Of a DNA stretch of 64,000 nucleotides, positions 1-10,800 are shown piece after piece. The stretch is from contig VSDK01024184.1 in the NCBI GenBank assembly GCA_009767595.1, positions 1 through 64,000 on the forward strand. Reading direction: 5' to 3'. The stretch comes from Symbiodinium kawagutii (Eukaryota > Sar > Dinophyceae > Suessiales > Symbiodiniaceae). A model generated the notes under the pieces. It was not told the DNA's origin and did not search any database. It saw nothing but the letters and a program-made list of their open reading frames with translations. The stretch's first letter is position 1; each line of letters opens with the position of its first letter. Made by a program: the position numbers and the translations under genes.

Positions 1-2000
1 GGGGCGGAGGATGGGGGAATGAAAGATGGGAAATCTATTAGCTAACTCATAACACCGGCTGGAACCCCCTATTCCATGAAACAAAGAGATGAGAATAACA
101 GGGACCTTCGTGGGCTGACAATCCTTCTCCTGACTCCTGAGGAAGGTATGACCTTCCATGCTTAAAGATTTTGCAATTGCTACTGCACCACCAATCATAG
201 AGGCATCACTGCAAGTGGTGACGGGATCTACCCGGCAACCCAAGAAAGTATGTAGCAATGGTATACCACACAAGGCAATCACCAGTTCCAGTCGCGCTTT
301 CTTTATCAAGGGCCCAGAGAATTTCTGCTTTCCAATAACTTCCCATGTGGCTTCAAAATGACTCATGAAAGGACGCCTAAATTGCATGCAGAAAACCCAT
401 CGTCCCAAAAGAATTTGAAGCTTCTTCCGACTCAGTTGCTTGTTGCTCAATACCATCAACGTACTTTTAAAAAGTTTGATGAGCCGCTCAACGCTCCCAC
501 CGATCCATTTCCCTTTACCACCAAGGAATGCACCCAATTCAGTGGCTTGTGAGGAGGTTTGAATCGACTTGTCTTTTGACACTAGAATTCCTGCATCTTC
601 CCACAACTTTTCAGTGAGATGCTGAAGTTCCTGACCCTGAGGAGGTGCATCTTGGGGGTTTCGTTCTCCACAGGCGAAGTTGTCTAAGTAAACATGCCAC
701 CACGGTTTTCCCGTTGAAGAAGCTTCGGTTGCTACTGCTACCATGTCAACAGGAAGGGGGGAGTTCCGTGAGATCTGTTGCAGCGGATTAAGGCCTCCAC
801 TGATCAATACCTCTTCAGCAATGTATTGCATGATACCCACAGCATTACTCCACCCCATAGGTAAAACTTGGCATCCAAGATAGAACATCTTCTCAAGCGA
901 ATCCTCGTCAGAAAAACCCAGTTCTCTTCCGCTAAAACACAAGTTAAAGCAAAGCATGCGGCTCCATTGATCTGGCAAACGAAACAAATAGAATGCTGAG
1001 CACATATCACTTTGTGAAATAAGGAGTTCCTCATTTGATTCCAACGTCAATTGCATCCACTGGCATATGTTGGGCAGCCTATCCACACGACCACGAATAG
1101 TTCTTAGGATACTGTTGCTTGGTACCAAATTCATAATGCACCTGAGCATGTATCTCCCACAAGGCAGCTTCTTCGGCTTGGGCACCCCAAAGAGCCCGTT
1201 GAGAACCCTCTGTTCTCGAAACTGCAAAACGGACTCTTCGGGTACCCACTTACATAGGTTATGTTTCACCAGCAACTGGGCAATAGGAAGTCGTTCTCCT
1301 CTTTCGATATGTACTTTAGCTTGAAGTCGAGGTAGGTCCCGACCATCATCTTCGATGAGACATGCTTCAGGATGTTCTAATAACCACTTTGTTCGCCCTT
1401 TCACCATATCCACACAATTAATGCAACCACCATGCTCAGCAGGAGGCAACGCTGGTAAAACACGGGAAACCGACAACTCTTCTGCTTTTGCGACCTCCTC
1501 CCCAGTGTAGCTTACCATTCTCTTCTTGAAGTCTTCATGGCATTCATTCATATTCCAGCCACAAGTAGTATCATCCTTCAATAATCTTTCCACACTAGCC
1601 GCTAGTGAGTCGAGTAGTTGTCGCTGAACAGCGTTGGGGGCAGCATCAACGAAACCCAGTTTGAAGTTGTAGAGGTAATTAACGAAGATCACCGTGAGGT
1701 CCTTCCAACACAAGGTTTCCCATTCCTTTAAATCATCTAATCTTTCAACCAATGAAGCCAAATCGCCAAAGGAGGGGAACTTCGATAATTCACCACGAAA
1801 TGGGCTTGGAAGGGGAAAGAGCCCTCCTTTTCCCAGGCGGGCCCGACAGCCTTGGCTCACTTCTTTCCACCACTCCGACTTCTCGAAGAGATAGGCCCTT
1901 CCAAGCCCTGCATCCTCACTCTTCTCCTCTCGCACTAAGAGCCACCACCACAAGACACCCTGTGATCCTAGGGTGCGAGCTCCATCCAAAATGGAGAGCT
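1..2000 (-). CDS. Pol: reverse transcriptase - RNase H - cytosine-5 DNA methyltransferase (partial, no stop in window)
   Basis: One frame stays open to base 1. Reading down the minus strand: a linker; the RT fingers (GLFGVPKPKKLPCGRYMLR, about 1130-1200, followed by CIMNLVPSN); motif A with SDMCSAFYLF (catalytic Asp at 1006-1008); motif B QVLPMGWSNA (about 840-870); motif C VYLDNFACGE with YLDN at 679-690 instead of the usual YxDD; LGAFLGG (about 510-540); an RNase H-type TTCSDASMIGGAVA (Asp at 205-207); and finally LISLFHGIGGSS, with SLFHGIGG at 64-87. That last motif fits the F-x-G-x-G-G S-adenosylmethionine loop of C5 DNA methyltransferases; the Pro-Cys motif IV and later motifs would lie left of the window. 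The frame is -1 to the gag-like ORF, so it is probably reached by frameshift or made by processing. I saw no classic slippery heptamer near 2001-2200. The Asp-to-Asn change in motif C could be a family trait or a lesion. Confidence 0.85.
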
Positions 2001-3959
2001 CTAAGCGGCTCCTTCCTTCTTGGTTCCTTCCTTCTCCTTCCCTCCTTTGTGCGGCTCCTGTTTCTGATGCCAATCCTCTGAAGTCCTCCACTTCCAACTC
2101 TCCCGTCCTGAAGAGCTCCACGTGTTTCCTTTTCCTCCCTTCTTTCCTTTCTTTCCTTTTCCTTTGCTCCTGTCCTCTTGCTGGTCCCCATAGTACCAGC
2201 CGCTTCCTCCTCGGCCTTTGCCCGCATTCCACTTCGAGTCGTTCTTGTTCGGTCCTTCCAGTCCTCGGGCACGATCCACTATCTTGGCGTGTCTCCTGGC
2301 CGCAAGGGTCAGCGCTGCTCCTGCTGCTGTTTCCACTTCGGGATTGTGGATCTCCAAGTATCGGGCAGCTCCCCATTGGCCGTCCATGGTCGCCTGCTGG
2401 ATCGCCAAGAACCGTGCTGCCATTCCATCCCCCAGCAAATCCAACGACCCCAACCTCAAAAGGTCGATGAGATTCGCCAGGAGGAACAGCTCTCTCCCAT
2501 CCCGGGAGGTAGGCAGAAGTCCTGCCCCTTTTAGGAGGAGGTGGTAGTATGAGACTACCTTCGTCCCCCCAACGAGTGCTCCTGCGTGCTCCTCCGCCCC
2601 TTGAAGCTCCGACAGTTGAGCCTCTATCTGACGGATCAACAGGGCCAAGACCGACCCTGGTTCCTTTTCGCTCTTCCTCCTGAGCGGTGGGAGGTACTCT
2701 TCCTCCGACGACGAGCGTCTCCTTCTCCTTCTTCTTCGTCGCCTTCCTCGGGAGGAACTGCCTGAGTCCCTGCTGTCGTCCTCTCCTGATGACCCTCCAC
2801 TGCTGGGAGGGCCTCCTCCCCTTCTTCTCCTGTGAGATCGCCGCCTTCTCCTCTGGCGTGACCGGCTTCTCCTTCCTTGAGACCTCGACGCACTCCTCTC
2901 CTTGCGTGAGTCTTTCCTCTCCTGCCTTCTCCTGTCCTGTTTGGCCGCTGCCTGCTGCACCAGCTGGCCACCCACAGAAGCCGGGGTCTTCTGTCTCTTC
3001 GAGCCACCGGAAGTAGCTCCTCTTGGCGCCAGTTCCTGCCGACCTTGTCGTTCTTGTCCTCTCTTCGCCATCTCCAAGATCTCTTGAGACACAGCCAAAG
3101 CTCTGCCATCCTTCAGCTTCGGTGCTGCTGCATGTTCTTCTAAAGCGGGCTTCTTGCCAGCTCCGGGGGAGGTCCTGGGTCCTTCCTCCTGGACCTCTAC
3201 CCCAGCCTTGTTGAACTCTCTTGCACGCAACTCCTTGAGCCTGTCCTTCAAGGCCTGAGTTCCTCCAGGTCCTCCAGGCTCCTTTCCTTCTTTGGCTCCT
3301 GTTCCCTTTCCTACTCCTAGCGATTTCTTCTTTGGATCCTTCTTTGACTCCTTCTCCTTTCCTTTCTCCTCTCCTTTGCGGAGAAGGGCCTGCTTCATCT
3401 CCTCGGCAGCTTCCTTGACGGTCTGGCCAAGTAGAGCGCGACCTCGCGAAGTGAGATACTCTGCATTGAAGGTTCTTCCATCCGCCAGCTCCAACTCTGT
3501 GAGGTGCAGGGCTGCATTGTCGTCGGCGTGGCAACGTCCTTCCTCCCTGCATAAGTGGACATACCCAACACGACGGTTGAACATGTTGGACAGCAGAGTT
3601 GAAGCCGCGGCAGGGTGCCCTCCTAGGCTCCTCACCTGCACGCTGATGCTTCCATCGCTCAAGTAGAAGTGCTTGATCACCACCAGGGCTCCTACTGCCT
3701 CCTCTACTTTGGCTACCCCGAAAGGCAGTGATATCACCATGACGTCCCCTTTGAATGGCGTCATGTTGTTCCAGTCGTCGGCCAGGGTGACATGGTACCA
3801 CCCAAACCGAGAGCTTGCCAGGTTTCTTTCGGCTGGCGGTACGTCCCCAACCCTTTCGAATTCGGGAACCTCGCCAGCCTCTTCCTCTCCTTCCTCGAAG
3901 TCCTCCGGTAGTAGTTGCTCTACCGGCGGCCTCGCGTCCTCTTCCTCCTTTTCGGCCAT
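2001..3959 (-). CDS. Gag-like ORF of the retrotransposon, 652 aa
   Basis: The N-terminal 130 residues form an acidic then folded-looking domain (FGWYHVTLADDWNNM ... GDVMVISLPFGVAKVEEAV) ending near residue 180. Residues about 190-430 are low-complexity, Lys/Arg/Ser/Glu-rich with an SR-type tract (RRRSRSRQRRRRR-like) suited to RNA binding. Residues about 440-560 are helical (VLALLIRQIEAQLSELQ, then FLLANLIDLLRLGSLDLL), possibly capsid-like, followed by a Lys/Gly-rich tail. No CCHC zinc knuckle is visible. Its ATG lies 40 bp inside the end of the upstream ORF in the -1 frame, which suggests coupled translation or frameshifting. The role in RNA packaging is inferred from composition and position only. 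Confidence 0.7.
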   Translation of the reverse strand: MAEKEEEDARPPVEQLLPEDFEEGEEEAGEVPEFERVGDVPPAERNLASSRFGWYHVTLADDWNNMTPFKGDVMVISLPFGVAKVEEAVGALVVIKHFYLSDGSISVQVRSLGGHPAAASTLLSNMFNRRVGYVHLCREEGRCHADDNAALHLTELELADGRTFNAEYLTSRGRALLGQTVKEAAEEMKQALLRKGEEKGKEKESKKDPKKKSLGVGKGTGAKEGKEPGGPGGTQALKDRLKELRAREFNKAGVEVQEEGPRTSPGAGKKPALEEHAAAPKLKDGRALAVSQEILEMAKRGQERQGRQELAPRGATSGGSKRQKTPASVGGQLVQQAAAKQDRRRQERKDSRKERSASRSQGRRSRSRQRRRRRSHRRRRGGGPPSSGGSSGEDDSRDSGSSSRGRRRRRRRRRRSSSEEEYLPPLRRKSEKEPGSVLALLIRQIEAQLSELQGAEEHAGALVGGTKVVSYYHLLLKGAGLLPTSRDGRELFLLANLIDLLRLGSLDLLGDGMAARFLAIQQATMDGQWGAARYLEIHNPEVETAAGAALTLAARRHAKIVDRARGLEGPNKNDSKWNAGKGRGGSGWYYGDQQEDRSKGKGKKGKKGGKGNTWSSSGRESWKWRTSEDWHQKQEPHKGGKEKEGTKKEGAA

Positions 3960-4678
3960 GGCCTCTCTGAATCGGCCGAGTGGATCTTGAGCAGCGACGA
4001 AGGCAGGTACTCTGCCCTGTCACAGCGACGACTTTGTCGGTACCCGTAGCCTGTGGTCCCTTCGTGCCTTCCTTCCTCTCGAGGCTTCCTCCTCTCGAGT
4101 GGTTTGACCTCCCGATCCTCTGCTGATCCTCTTCGCACAGTTTCCTCCCTGACTCCTCGGTGAGAAGAGCTCCTTGCACTTCCTTCCTTAGGCGATGCCC
4201 TGACTTTGGCACTCGCGGTCCTTTCAGCCTCTCGTTGCTTCTTCTCACTGGATACCACTTGAGGACTCTCAGTCCCTTCACTCTCCTCTTCGTCGGAGTA
4301 TTCCTCTCCGTGATCCTCGGGAGGTCGAGACTCCTTGTCTCGCCTCGACCGGCTCCTATCCTTCCTGCCTTCGTCCTTCCTGACGCGTGGAGGGGTTACT
4401 GGCCTCTCCCCCCCTCTTCCTTTTCCAGCCTCTGCCTCCGACCGTTCCCTCAGTAGGGCTCCTGACTCCTCTGCACTCCCCAGACTTCGCTGGAGAGTTC
4501 TCAACGCTCTCACCTGTCTTACGGCAGACAGGCAAATGTCTGAGGCCACGTTCCTCAGACTATCTGAGCCCCACTGTGACCTGAATTCCTCCAGGAGTTG
4601 TTCCGCGCTGGCACAGGCGATGCAGAGGTCACTTCTGGAAGTGAAGAGGGGGACGCGACAGTTCCTACACTCAACCAT
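3920..4678 (-). CDS. Small zinc-ribbon ORF at the retrotransposon 5' end, 252 aa
   Basis: The protein starts MVECRNCRVPLFTSRSDLC with a second IAC: Cys4, Cys7, Cys19 and Cys22 make a CxxC-x11-CxxC zinc-ribbon. A helical stretch follows (ASAEQLLEEFRSQW, VRQVRALRTLQRSL), then a long Arg/Glu/Ser-rich disordered tail. The start is the first ATG, 4676-4678, preceded on the minus strand by CTAGGCTCAAAAGACCTAG. It overlaps the gag-like ORF by 40 bp in the -1 relation. The function is unknown; a nucleic-acid-binding accessory or the N-terminal part of Gag is most likely. Confidence 0.65.
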   Translation of the reverse strand: MVECRNCRVPLFTSRSDLCIACASAEQLLEEFRSQWGSDSLRNVASDICLSAVRQVRALRTLQRSLGSAEESGALLRERSEAEAGKGRGGERPVTPPRVRKDEGRKDRSRSRRDKESRPPEDHGEEYSDEEESEGTESPQVVSSEKKQREAERTASAKVRASPKEGSARSSSHRGVREETVRRGSAEDREVKPLERRKPREEGRHEGTTGYGYRQSRRCDRAEYLPSSLLKIHSADSERPWPKRRKRTRGRR

Positions 4679-4689
4679 CTAGGTCTTTT

Positions 4690-5100
4690 GAGCCTAGAGG
4701 GTTATTACCAGGAAAAACAAGTTGGTTGACCTAGTCGTGCAAAAACTCTCAACTAAAGTTAGATTTCCAAACACGCATGCACATGTAACACATATATGTA
4801 TGTCTAAATGTGTGTCCTGTATTTCTTAGAACATATATGTTTCATTCTATGCGTGTCTATGTCTGTGCATGCAAACAAGCCCGCCTGTGTCCACCATCTT
4901 AAGCACACGAACAAACACAGGCGCAAACACACACACAGCGCTACCCAAACACATATCAAAAAAGTTCTCCGGTATGTGTGTGTGCGAAAATATATTACAT
5001 AATTCAGAAAACTATAGAAATCATCGTCGTCATCATCATCATCATCAGCAGCAGCGGGAGCATCGTCGACATCATCATCAACCATTGGTGGGCCATTAAT
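4690..5100. repeat. Gene-free stretch with CA-rich and CAT/CAG microsatellite sequence
   Basis: Between the retrotransposon and the next exon the DNA holds imperfect CA/CAAACA repeats (4880-4980) and a CAT tract with CAG interruptions (5028-5085). No coding signal is convincing here. Confidence 0.7.
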
Positions 5101-5133
5101 TAGTCTTATATCCTGTTAACCACTGCTAAACCA

Positions 5134-5250
5134 TCAAGAGTTAGGACATCCCAACAGCTGAAGTTCGTTCCGCCGCCGATCCAGGTGGTGAACCTTGGAC
5201 TCGCTGAATCCCAAGCGCTGGAAAAATCGCAGCCAACTGGGACCGCATTG
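5134..5250 (-). CDS. Candidate terminal exon of an unrecognised gene
   Basis: On the minus strand a CCCCCAG acceptor is followed by an open GC-rich frame reading QCGPSWLRFFQRLGFSESKV and then HHLDRRRNELQLLGCPNS before a TGA at 5134. The peptide is amphipathic and helix-prone. Third positions are mostly G/C. It could be the last exon of the gene whose exons lie at 10.5-13.8 kb, but phase cannot be checked. Confidence 0.45.
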   Translation of the reverse strand, partial: QCGPSWLRFFQRLGFSESKVHHLDRRRNELQLLGCPNS

Positions 5251-7188
5251 CTGGGGGTATGACCGTGGGATTTTCCCACAACGCATGGCTTGCAAAGTGT
5301 CACCAAAACAACGAGGCACTGAACATCTACCCGGGAACAACCATCTGATTGAGGGATGATAATCTGACCATGCAATGGTTTGTATCATGGTTGTGTCCTA
5401 AAACCCAGGCTAGCCATCAAGACATCACACTACTTGTACTGGTAGGCTGTATCCTTACTAGTTCGGAAACCGTGCCACCTTGTTGTGCCCCGTCCACAAT
5501 AGGCTGTAAGCACCAAGCAAGTCGGTCAGACTTATGATCTACAATCGACCAACCCGAGTGGTGAATTGCCCAAGTGGTGATGGATGAAAGCTATATGTTC
5601 TGGGCCCGAAAGATCAGTGTTTTCCCTATGTGGCTGTCCATAACCAACAGATTTCACGAGCGACATTAAAAGTGTCTGCTTTGGAGATAGAAGTGCGGGC
5701 ACCATCTGTGAATCGCGTTGAAAAGATCACCCGTTGATAATCAATTACGCATCAACGCGGCAAAAACAAGTGGGGAACAGCATCTAAATTTTCTGCCGGG
5801 CGGAGACCAACCATGATGATTCTCAACAAATTGTTGGTTCGACAGGGACAAATTTGTCATTTCTTCAACCAACGGTCGAAAATGTGGTTGACAAAACTTG
5901 ATTAATCATTGTTGGTGACTCATTTCCATATCACAACTATTGATCGTTCTTGACTAATTAATCCCATTGATCGCATTGAATTGACTAATCCCATCGCTAT
6001 CGATCATTCATTTCGGACAATTCTTGGATTTAATCACCTTCGCCGAGTTTTCTCGGAGTTTTGTTGTGCTCTCCATGATGTGGGATCGTGATGAACGGTT
6101 GCTACTTCCACTACCTGCTGTTCTCAGTAGGCATTCACCCCAAACATTTAAATGTGACATGAGGCCACATTTTGTGTAACCGACGTTGCCACAAAACCTG
6201 CGTTTGTTCAAGGGGATACCTATCCCTCTCAAACAAATCCTTGTTCCAAAAGGTCGTGACTGGCTAGGATCAATTCTTCATTGCAAATAGTGCCGTCCCA
6301 AGTGGTTGGACTTTCTCCTCGCTCCGAATTCTACACGTCTGCAGGGTGCAAATGGATGCCGCTGGCCCTCTACACCAATGTTAGCAGCGTGTTGTGCAAA
6401 CTAGTGCCGACAGCAACATGCAGCTGCGGCGATTGGGCCTTACCGCCCCAATCACCACCAAAAGAGGCACCTTTATAAAGGTGATTTGCGGTGGGAAAAC
6501 AAAACGAAAAATAAGAATAAAAAGACAAGCAATCCTTAAAAATCTGCCGACACCAGTGAGATATGTATTTGGGCTGCACACACAAAAGCGGAAATGTCAA
6601 AGCGCTTCAACCATCTGAAGCAGCAAATGTGCAGCCCCAAATCAGTTTCCAGGCGATCGAACACGGCAGCGGAAAGAGATATATAACTTTGGTGTAATGA
6701 TTTTATGCTTACCTGTTCTTTGGAATCAACCATCGTTACATTAATCATTAATTATCAGCTACTATCAACTGCTATCACAGTAGCAAGTGTATATTGCTTG
6801 TCACCGCCATAATTGATCATTGCTATCAACCTGAGTTTTCCATCTGCTGCGTTTGTTCGCCAGCACAAAATCAGCAACATTTCGCTCTCAAACGGATGAG
6901 ATTTCGTACCTTCACAAGGTTGAACTGACCCCAAACAATGTGTAGAATCCCTACAATCAACCAGGGTCAATGGAACTGGGCCTGAAGGGAGTATTATGTC
7001 ACAACAGTCACAAATCGTGGGCCCTGGATAGCCGCTTGCGCAGTGTGAATATCCAGGCATTTGTTAAACTGGTAGATCCAGCTTAGCCACCAGCTTTGCC
7101 GTAGCTGGTGATTTACAATCTGGCCGAACTGGTGGCTTCTCACCAGCCAATGGTAAGCAGCTCATGTAATCACCAGTTTTACCATCAA
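5251..7188. other. Intron or intergenic DNA, no gene recognised
   Basis: This stretch is AT-leaning with scattered ATTGATC / GTTGGT motifs and only short frames. I see no splice-bounded coding island and no RNA gene that I can support. Confidence 0.5.
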
Positions 7189-7192
7189 ATAT

Positions 7193-7305
7193 GGCAGTGG
7201 GTCAAAACCCTATACCCCTGGTTCCCCTATCATTGACCATTGTTTTCCCTTTGATTTGGTTGGTCATTATAAGCCATTATTGATGGTTAATACTGACCCA
7301 GAGCC
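7193..7305. mobile_element. MITE family B, copy 1 (113 bp)
   Basis: The copy begins GGCAGTGGGTCAAAACCC and ends GACCCAGAGCC, so the ends are inverted repeats. It is flanked by ATAT on both sides (7189-7192 and 7306-7309), a 4-bp target-site duplication. The interior (CCCCTGGTTCCCCTATCATT) matches the copies at 30043 and 53750. There is no coding capacity. Confidence 0.85.
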
Positions 7306-7485
7306 ATATGAGGGAATAACACGGCTGGACAAGCCATGGTCATCAGGACATCTGGGGCCACAGCTTGGTCCAAGGAGATGCCTCACAACATCTGCATTTC
7401 ATGCCCTTGTGAAGGTCTTGGATGCCCGTGAACAGATTGATATTTACATAACATAATTGCATACATCTACATTCCAACACATGTT

Positions 7486-7550
7486 CATATACATATATAT
7501 ATATGTATATATGAAAATCTATATATATATATTATAAATTCGACAATATG
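7486..7550. repeat. TA-rich low-complexity tract
   Basis: Runs of (TATA)n with GT interruptions. Similar TA-rich tracts occur at 12268-12320, 24765-24805, 35530-35545, 36600-36640 and 44460-44640. Confidence 0.8.
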
Positions 7551-8334
7551 TTATGTTTTATGTGGGTATGGGTCACAGCCAACCATTCAAAACATGGGTG
7601 TTCACATCGCAACAGCTTGACTCTGGTGATTTCTTGGGTGTTCACAGCGGACAGGAGCCTACAAACATATGTGGTACACTCCGGTCGACTAGCCTGGTTG
7701 CACGAAAGAAAACACCTTTTTTAATGGTTAAACCGGCTATCACTGGCGTTCAATCACCAGTTTTGATAGGTAAACCAGCTATGTCTATGGTGATTTTCCA
7801 CGCAACCAGGTTAATTTGCCAGAGAATAATATGTATGAATGATTGGCAACACCTCGCAAACCAAACCATGCCAGCAACATTGATGCTCACACCCATAGTG
7901 ATCTGTCCCTGAGTGGATAATCGCAAGCCCCACAACTACCAGAATCATCAGCAATGATGTATGATCACCTAGAAATATACCATCAACCACGTACTGGTTG
8001 GGTCCGTCCTCAATAGCTTGCTAGCCGTCTTTTTGGATCAACAAATATGACCAATAAAATATCATCAAATAATGCCTATCTCAATTTCACAGAACCAGAC
8101 TTATCTTGCGGTTCCATCCATATGCTCTACAGCCCTTTGTTGGTGAACCATGTTGGGTTGCTCCTGCAATGGTTGTTAACCCCTGATGATCCGTTTCAGG
8201 GCAACAAACACTTGGAGATGTGACTCGTGCACATCGGAAAGCTACGCCACACTTCTTGGTGCGTCTCACTTCCTGGCCGCCGCCCAGCTGAACGTATGCT
8301 TTACTACGATATCACTTAGGCTTAACCAACTAAC

Positions 8335-8600
8335 TATACATATATGTATACTTATTTATTATATATATATATTTTTTACTTATTATACATATACTTATTA
8401 TTATATATATATATATATTTATATTTATTTATTTGTTTATTTATTATCATATATATATATATTCATTTACTATATATATACTTATTATTATATATATATA
8501 TCTATTTATTGTAAATATATATTTATTTATTTATTATGTATATATTTTAAAAATATAAATATATATATATATATTATATGTAAATATATATATATATATA
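8335..8600. repeat. Long (TA)n / TTTA-rich tract
   Basis: About 265 bp of TATATA, TTATTTAT and TATATT blocks. The frame that runs through it (Tyr/Ile-rich) is a translated repeat, not a gene. It abuts a MITE family A copy. Confidence 0.9.
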
Positions 8601-8601
8601 T

Positions 8602-8683
8602 GGTTGTTTCTCGAAATAATAGTGTTAACCACTTATAGTAATAAACCAACCCTTTTTGGGGTCCCCTATTTGAAGAAACAACC
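8602..8683. mobile_element. MITE family A, divergent copy
   Basis: Ends GGTTGTTTCTCG and GAAGAAACAACC form an inverted repeat, with the family core ACCACTTATAGTAATAAACCAACC and GGGGTCCCC. It is shorter than other copies (82 bp) and lacks a clear target duplication. Confidence 0.65.
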
Positions 8684-10500
8684 TTACGGTCTAATTGTAT
8701 CAACCATAGTTAACCATCAATGATGCAACCAACTAACTGCAAATAATGATGCAATAAACCATGTTTGAACTATTGTATAGCCATTGTAACCAGAATACAA
8801 GCAACTATTTCTGATTTACTCCCTGGGAAACGATCGTCTGGAAGTTAAAAATCACCTTCTTTAATAGGCAAGGGAGAGGTGTTGCCAGAGGATGACCATC
8901 GTTGACATTAATCATTGCTATCATCCAGGATTCGCCATTCCTGGATATTACTAAAAACCATTCCTATTATCATCCATGATTCATCACTCCTGTCCTTGAT
9001 TCTTCCGATGATTGTGAAGTATTACCGCCATGTTTCTCACCCAGTCGGGACCAAACCGACTGGTTTAGCCACCAAGACCTCCTCCAGCAACTGGTTCGCC
9101 CTCCAGTAACATTGCCACCGGTTTCCACCACATGTCACGTGTCTAGGCCCTATCTTCGATTCAGATTTCGCCGTTTCAATTGAAACCGATAAAACTCGAT
9201 CACAAGAAAGCACACCTACAAACTACTCTTCAACTACAACAAAAATATACCTATAAAGGTCCACCCCATGTTTTTGATTGTTTGTCCGAAAATAACTGCC
9301 AAACAAAACTCCTTGGAAATAACTTGGGAAGTCATCCAACTATCATGCGCAGCATTGGTAATGATTCCCTTCGACCGCATTTGATTTTGGTGTTTGATGT
9401 AAGTACTGTAACTATTGCAAAAGTTTCAGCTGTCTTACCTCGGCAGCAAAAGATCAAACAGTACTGGCTTCACCACTATCAGCAGTGGTCATTGCTGATG
9501 GCCAACAAGGAACTACCATTATTGTTGGCTAGTGGTGAAAAATCATTATCATTGATTTAACCTGTATCATTGTGAGCCATTACTAGCCAGTTAATGGCCA
9601 ATAAAGGATCGCTATCATTTTCAGCCAGTATCATTACCGGCTATTGAAAAAACACTGCCAACCATCATCAGCCACTTACCAGTGATCATCATCGTTGGTC
9701 GTTCATGAACTCCGGATCGTTGATTGTTGCCCTCTACTATTTGTCAAAAATGCTTAGTGGCCAAATCATAGTCAGTCTTGATGAGAATCAGAATCTTAAT
9801 AGCATGATCATGATCAACTATGAACAAGTATGAATAAGTATCAAGCTCCTCACCAAAAATCAACGATGACCAACTACAAACAATAATTGATCAACTATGA
9901 ACTGGTGGTTTTCCAATTGATAATGCCTCTTGTTTGACGCTTAAAAGGTACAGTACCCTCATTTATAGACGATCCGGCCACTCCTATGTCAACATCCACT
10001 AGCCACGACCCGGTTCATCAGCATCAACCACATGTTCATCAGCCTCCCATGGGTGACTTTTGCTCCACACTGGGTCAACCATCAATCAACCATCAAGCAA
10101 CCACCACCAACCATCTCAACTGCCATCATATATCAACGAGTCACCATTAATCAACCATTCATCAAGCCAGTATCCCATTGTTGAGCATCCTTTGACTAGT
10201 ATAGAACATCCACTAAGCATCAATAATGACAATTCATCAGCCATGATGAACCACTAACCAACGATCAACCGTTAGTTGATCCTTAGCAACCATCAGTTGT
10301 TGCTTGTGAACCACTAGATCACCATCAACTAACCATTCACTGTAACCATCATTACCCATCATTAACACTAACCACCTTACCATCATAAAGCACCTTTCTA
10401 ACCACCTCTTAACCACCCTACAACTAACCACCATATTCACATGCTATTAACCACCATTAATCCTACCATTTACCCTACTAAACCACCTTATCCACCACCC
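8684..10500. other. Intronic-type DNA; right part is AACCATC-rich
   Basis: No coding island is convincing. From about 10060 to 10500 the plus strand becomes dominated by ACCATC / AACCA motifs, the left-hand arm type found next to exons in this window. Confidence 0.5.
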
Positions 10501-10508
10501 TTTACCCT

Positions 10509-10675
10509 ACCATTCCCACAGTGGGCCGCCTTTCCCCGCGCAGGCGGCGCTGGTTGGGGCCGCGCGGCCGCCGGGGGCGCGGCAGCGGCATCTCGGGCAC
10601 GTCTACGGTCTGCGGGGGAGGCACCACGAACTCGTCCTCCGGTGCTTCGATGGTCGAGGATGGGGGCATTTCAGG
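10509..10675 (-). CDS. GC-rich coding island, probable exon (strand uncertain)
   Basis: A 165-bp island of very high GC sits exactly where the flanking repeat switches from AACCATC (left) to GATGGTT (right). The minus-strand frame gives a Pro/acidic then Arg-rich peptide (APEDEFVVPPPQTVDVPEMP, LPRPRRPRGPNQRRLRG). On the plus strand there is a pyrimidine tract plus CCCACAG acceptor and a GTAGTT donor, with an open frame containing GHVYGLRGRHHELVLRCFDG. Both have high third-position GC, so the strand cannot be settled by eye. Confidence 0.5.
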
Positions 10676-10721
10676 GTAGTTAATAGTAGGGTAAGTGATG
10701 GTTGATGATGGGTGGTGGTTA

Positions 10722-10800
10722 GTCATGGTAAATGATGGTTAATGATGGTTAATGATGGTTAATGATGGTTAATGATGGTTAATGATGGTTAGTTGTAGGA
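10722..10800. repeat. 10-bp tandem repeat ATGGTTAATG
   Basis: About seven near-perfect decamers in the GATGGTT-type arm just right of the 10.5 kb exon island. Confidence 0.9.

Larger units (their letters stand above)
1..4700 (-). mobile_element. Retrotransposon with RT, RNase H and a cytosine-methyltransferase motif (3' end outside window)
   Basis: Three consecutive minus-strand frames make one element: a small zinc-ribbon ORF (3920-4678), a large basic gag-like ORF (2001-3959) and a pol frame open from about 2000 to base 1. Each frame is -1 relative to the one before it. Pol shows RT motifs, an RNase H-type Asp motif and, at the left edge, a DNA-methyltransferase motif I. The coding is GC-rich and nearly uninterrupted, so the copy looks young. 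No LTR or terminal repeat is visible because the 3' end is missing; the 5' boundary lies between 4679 and roughly 4790, where simple repeats begin. Retrotransposons that captured cytosine-5 methyltransferases are known from dinoflagellates; assigning this copy to that group is inference from the motifs. Confidence 0.85.
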
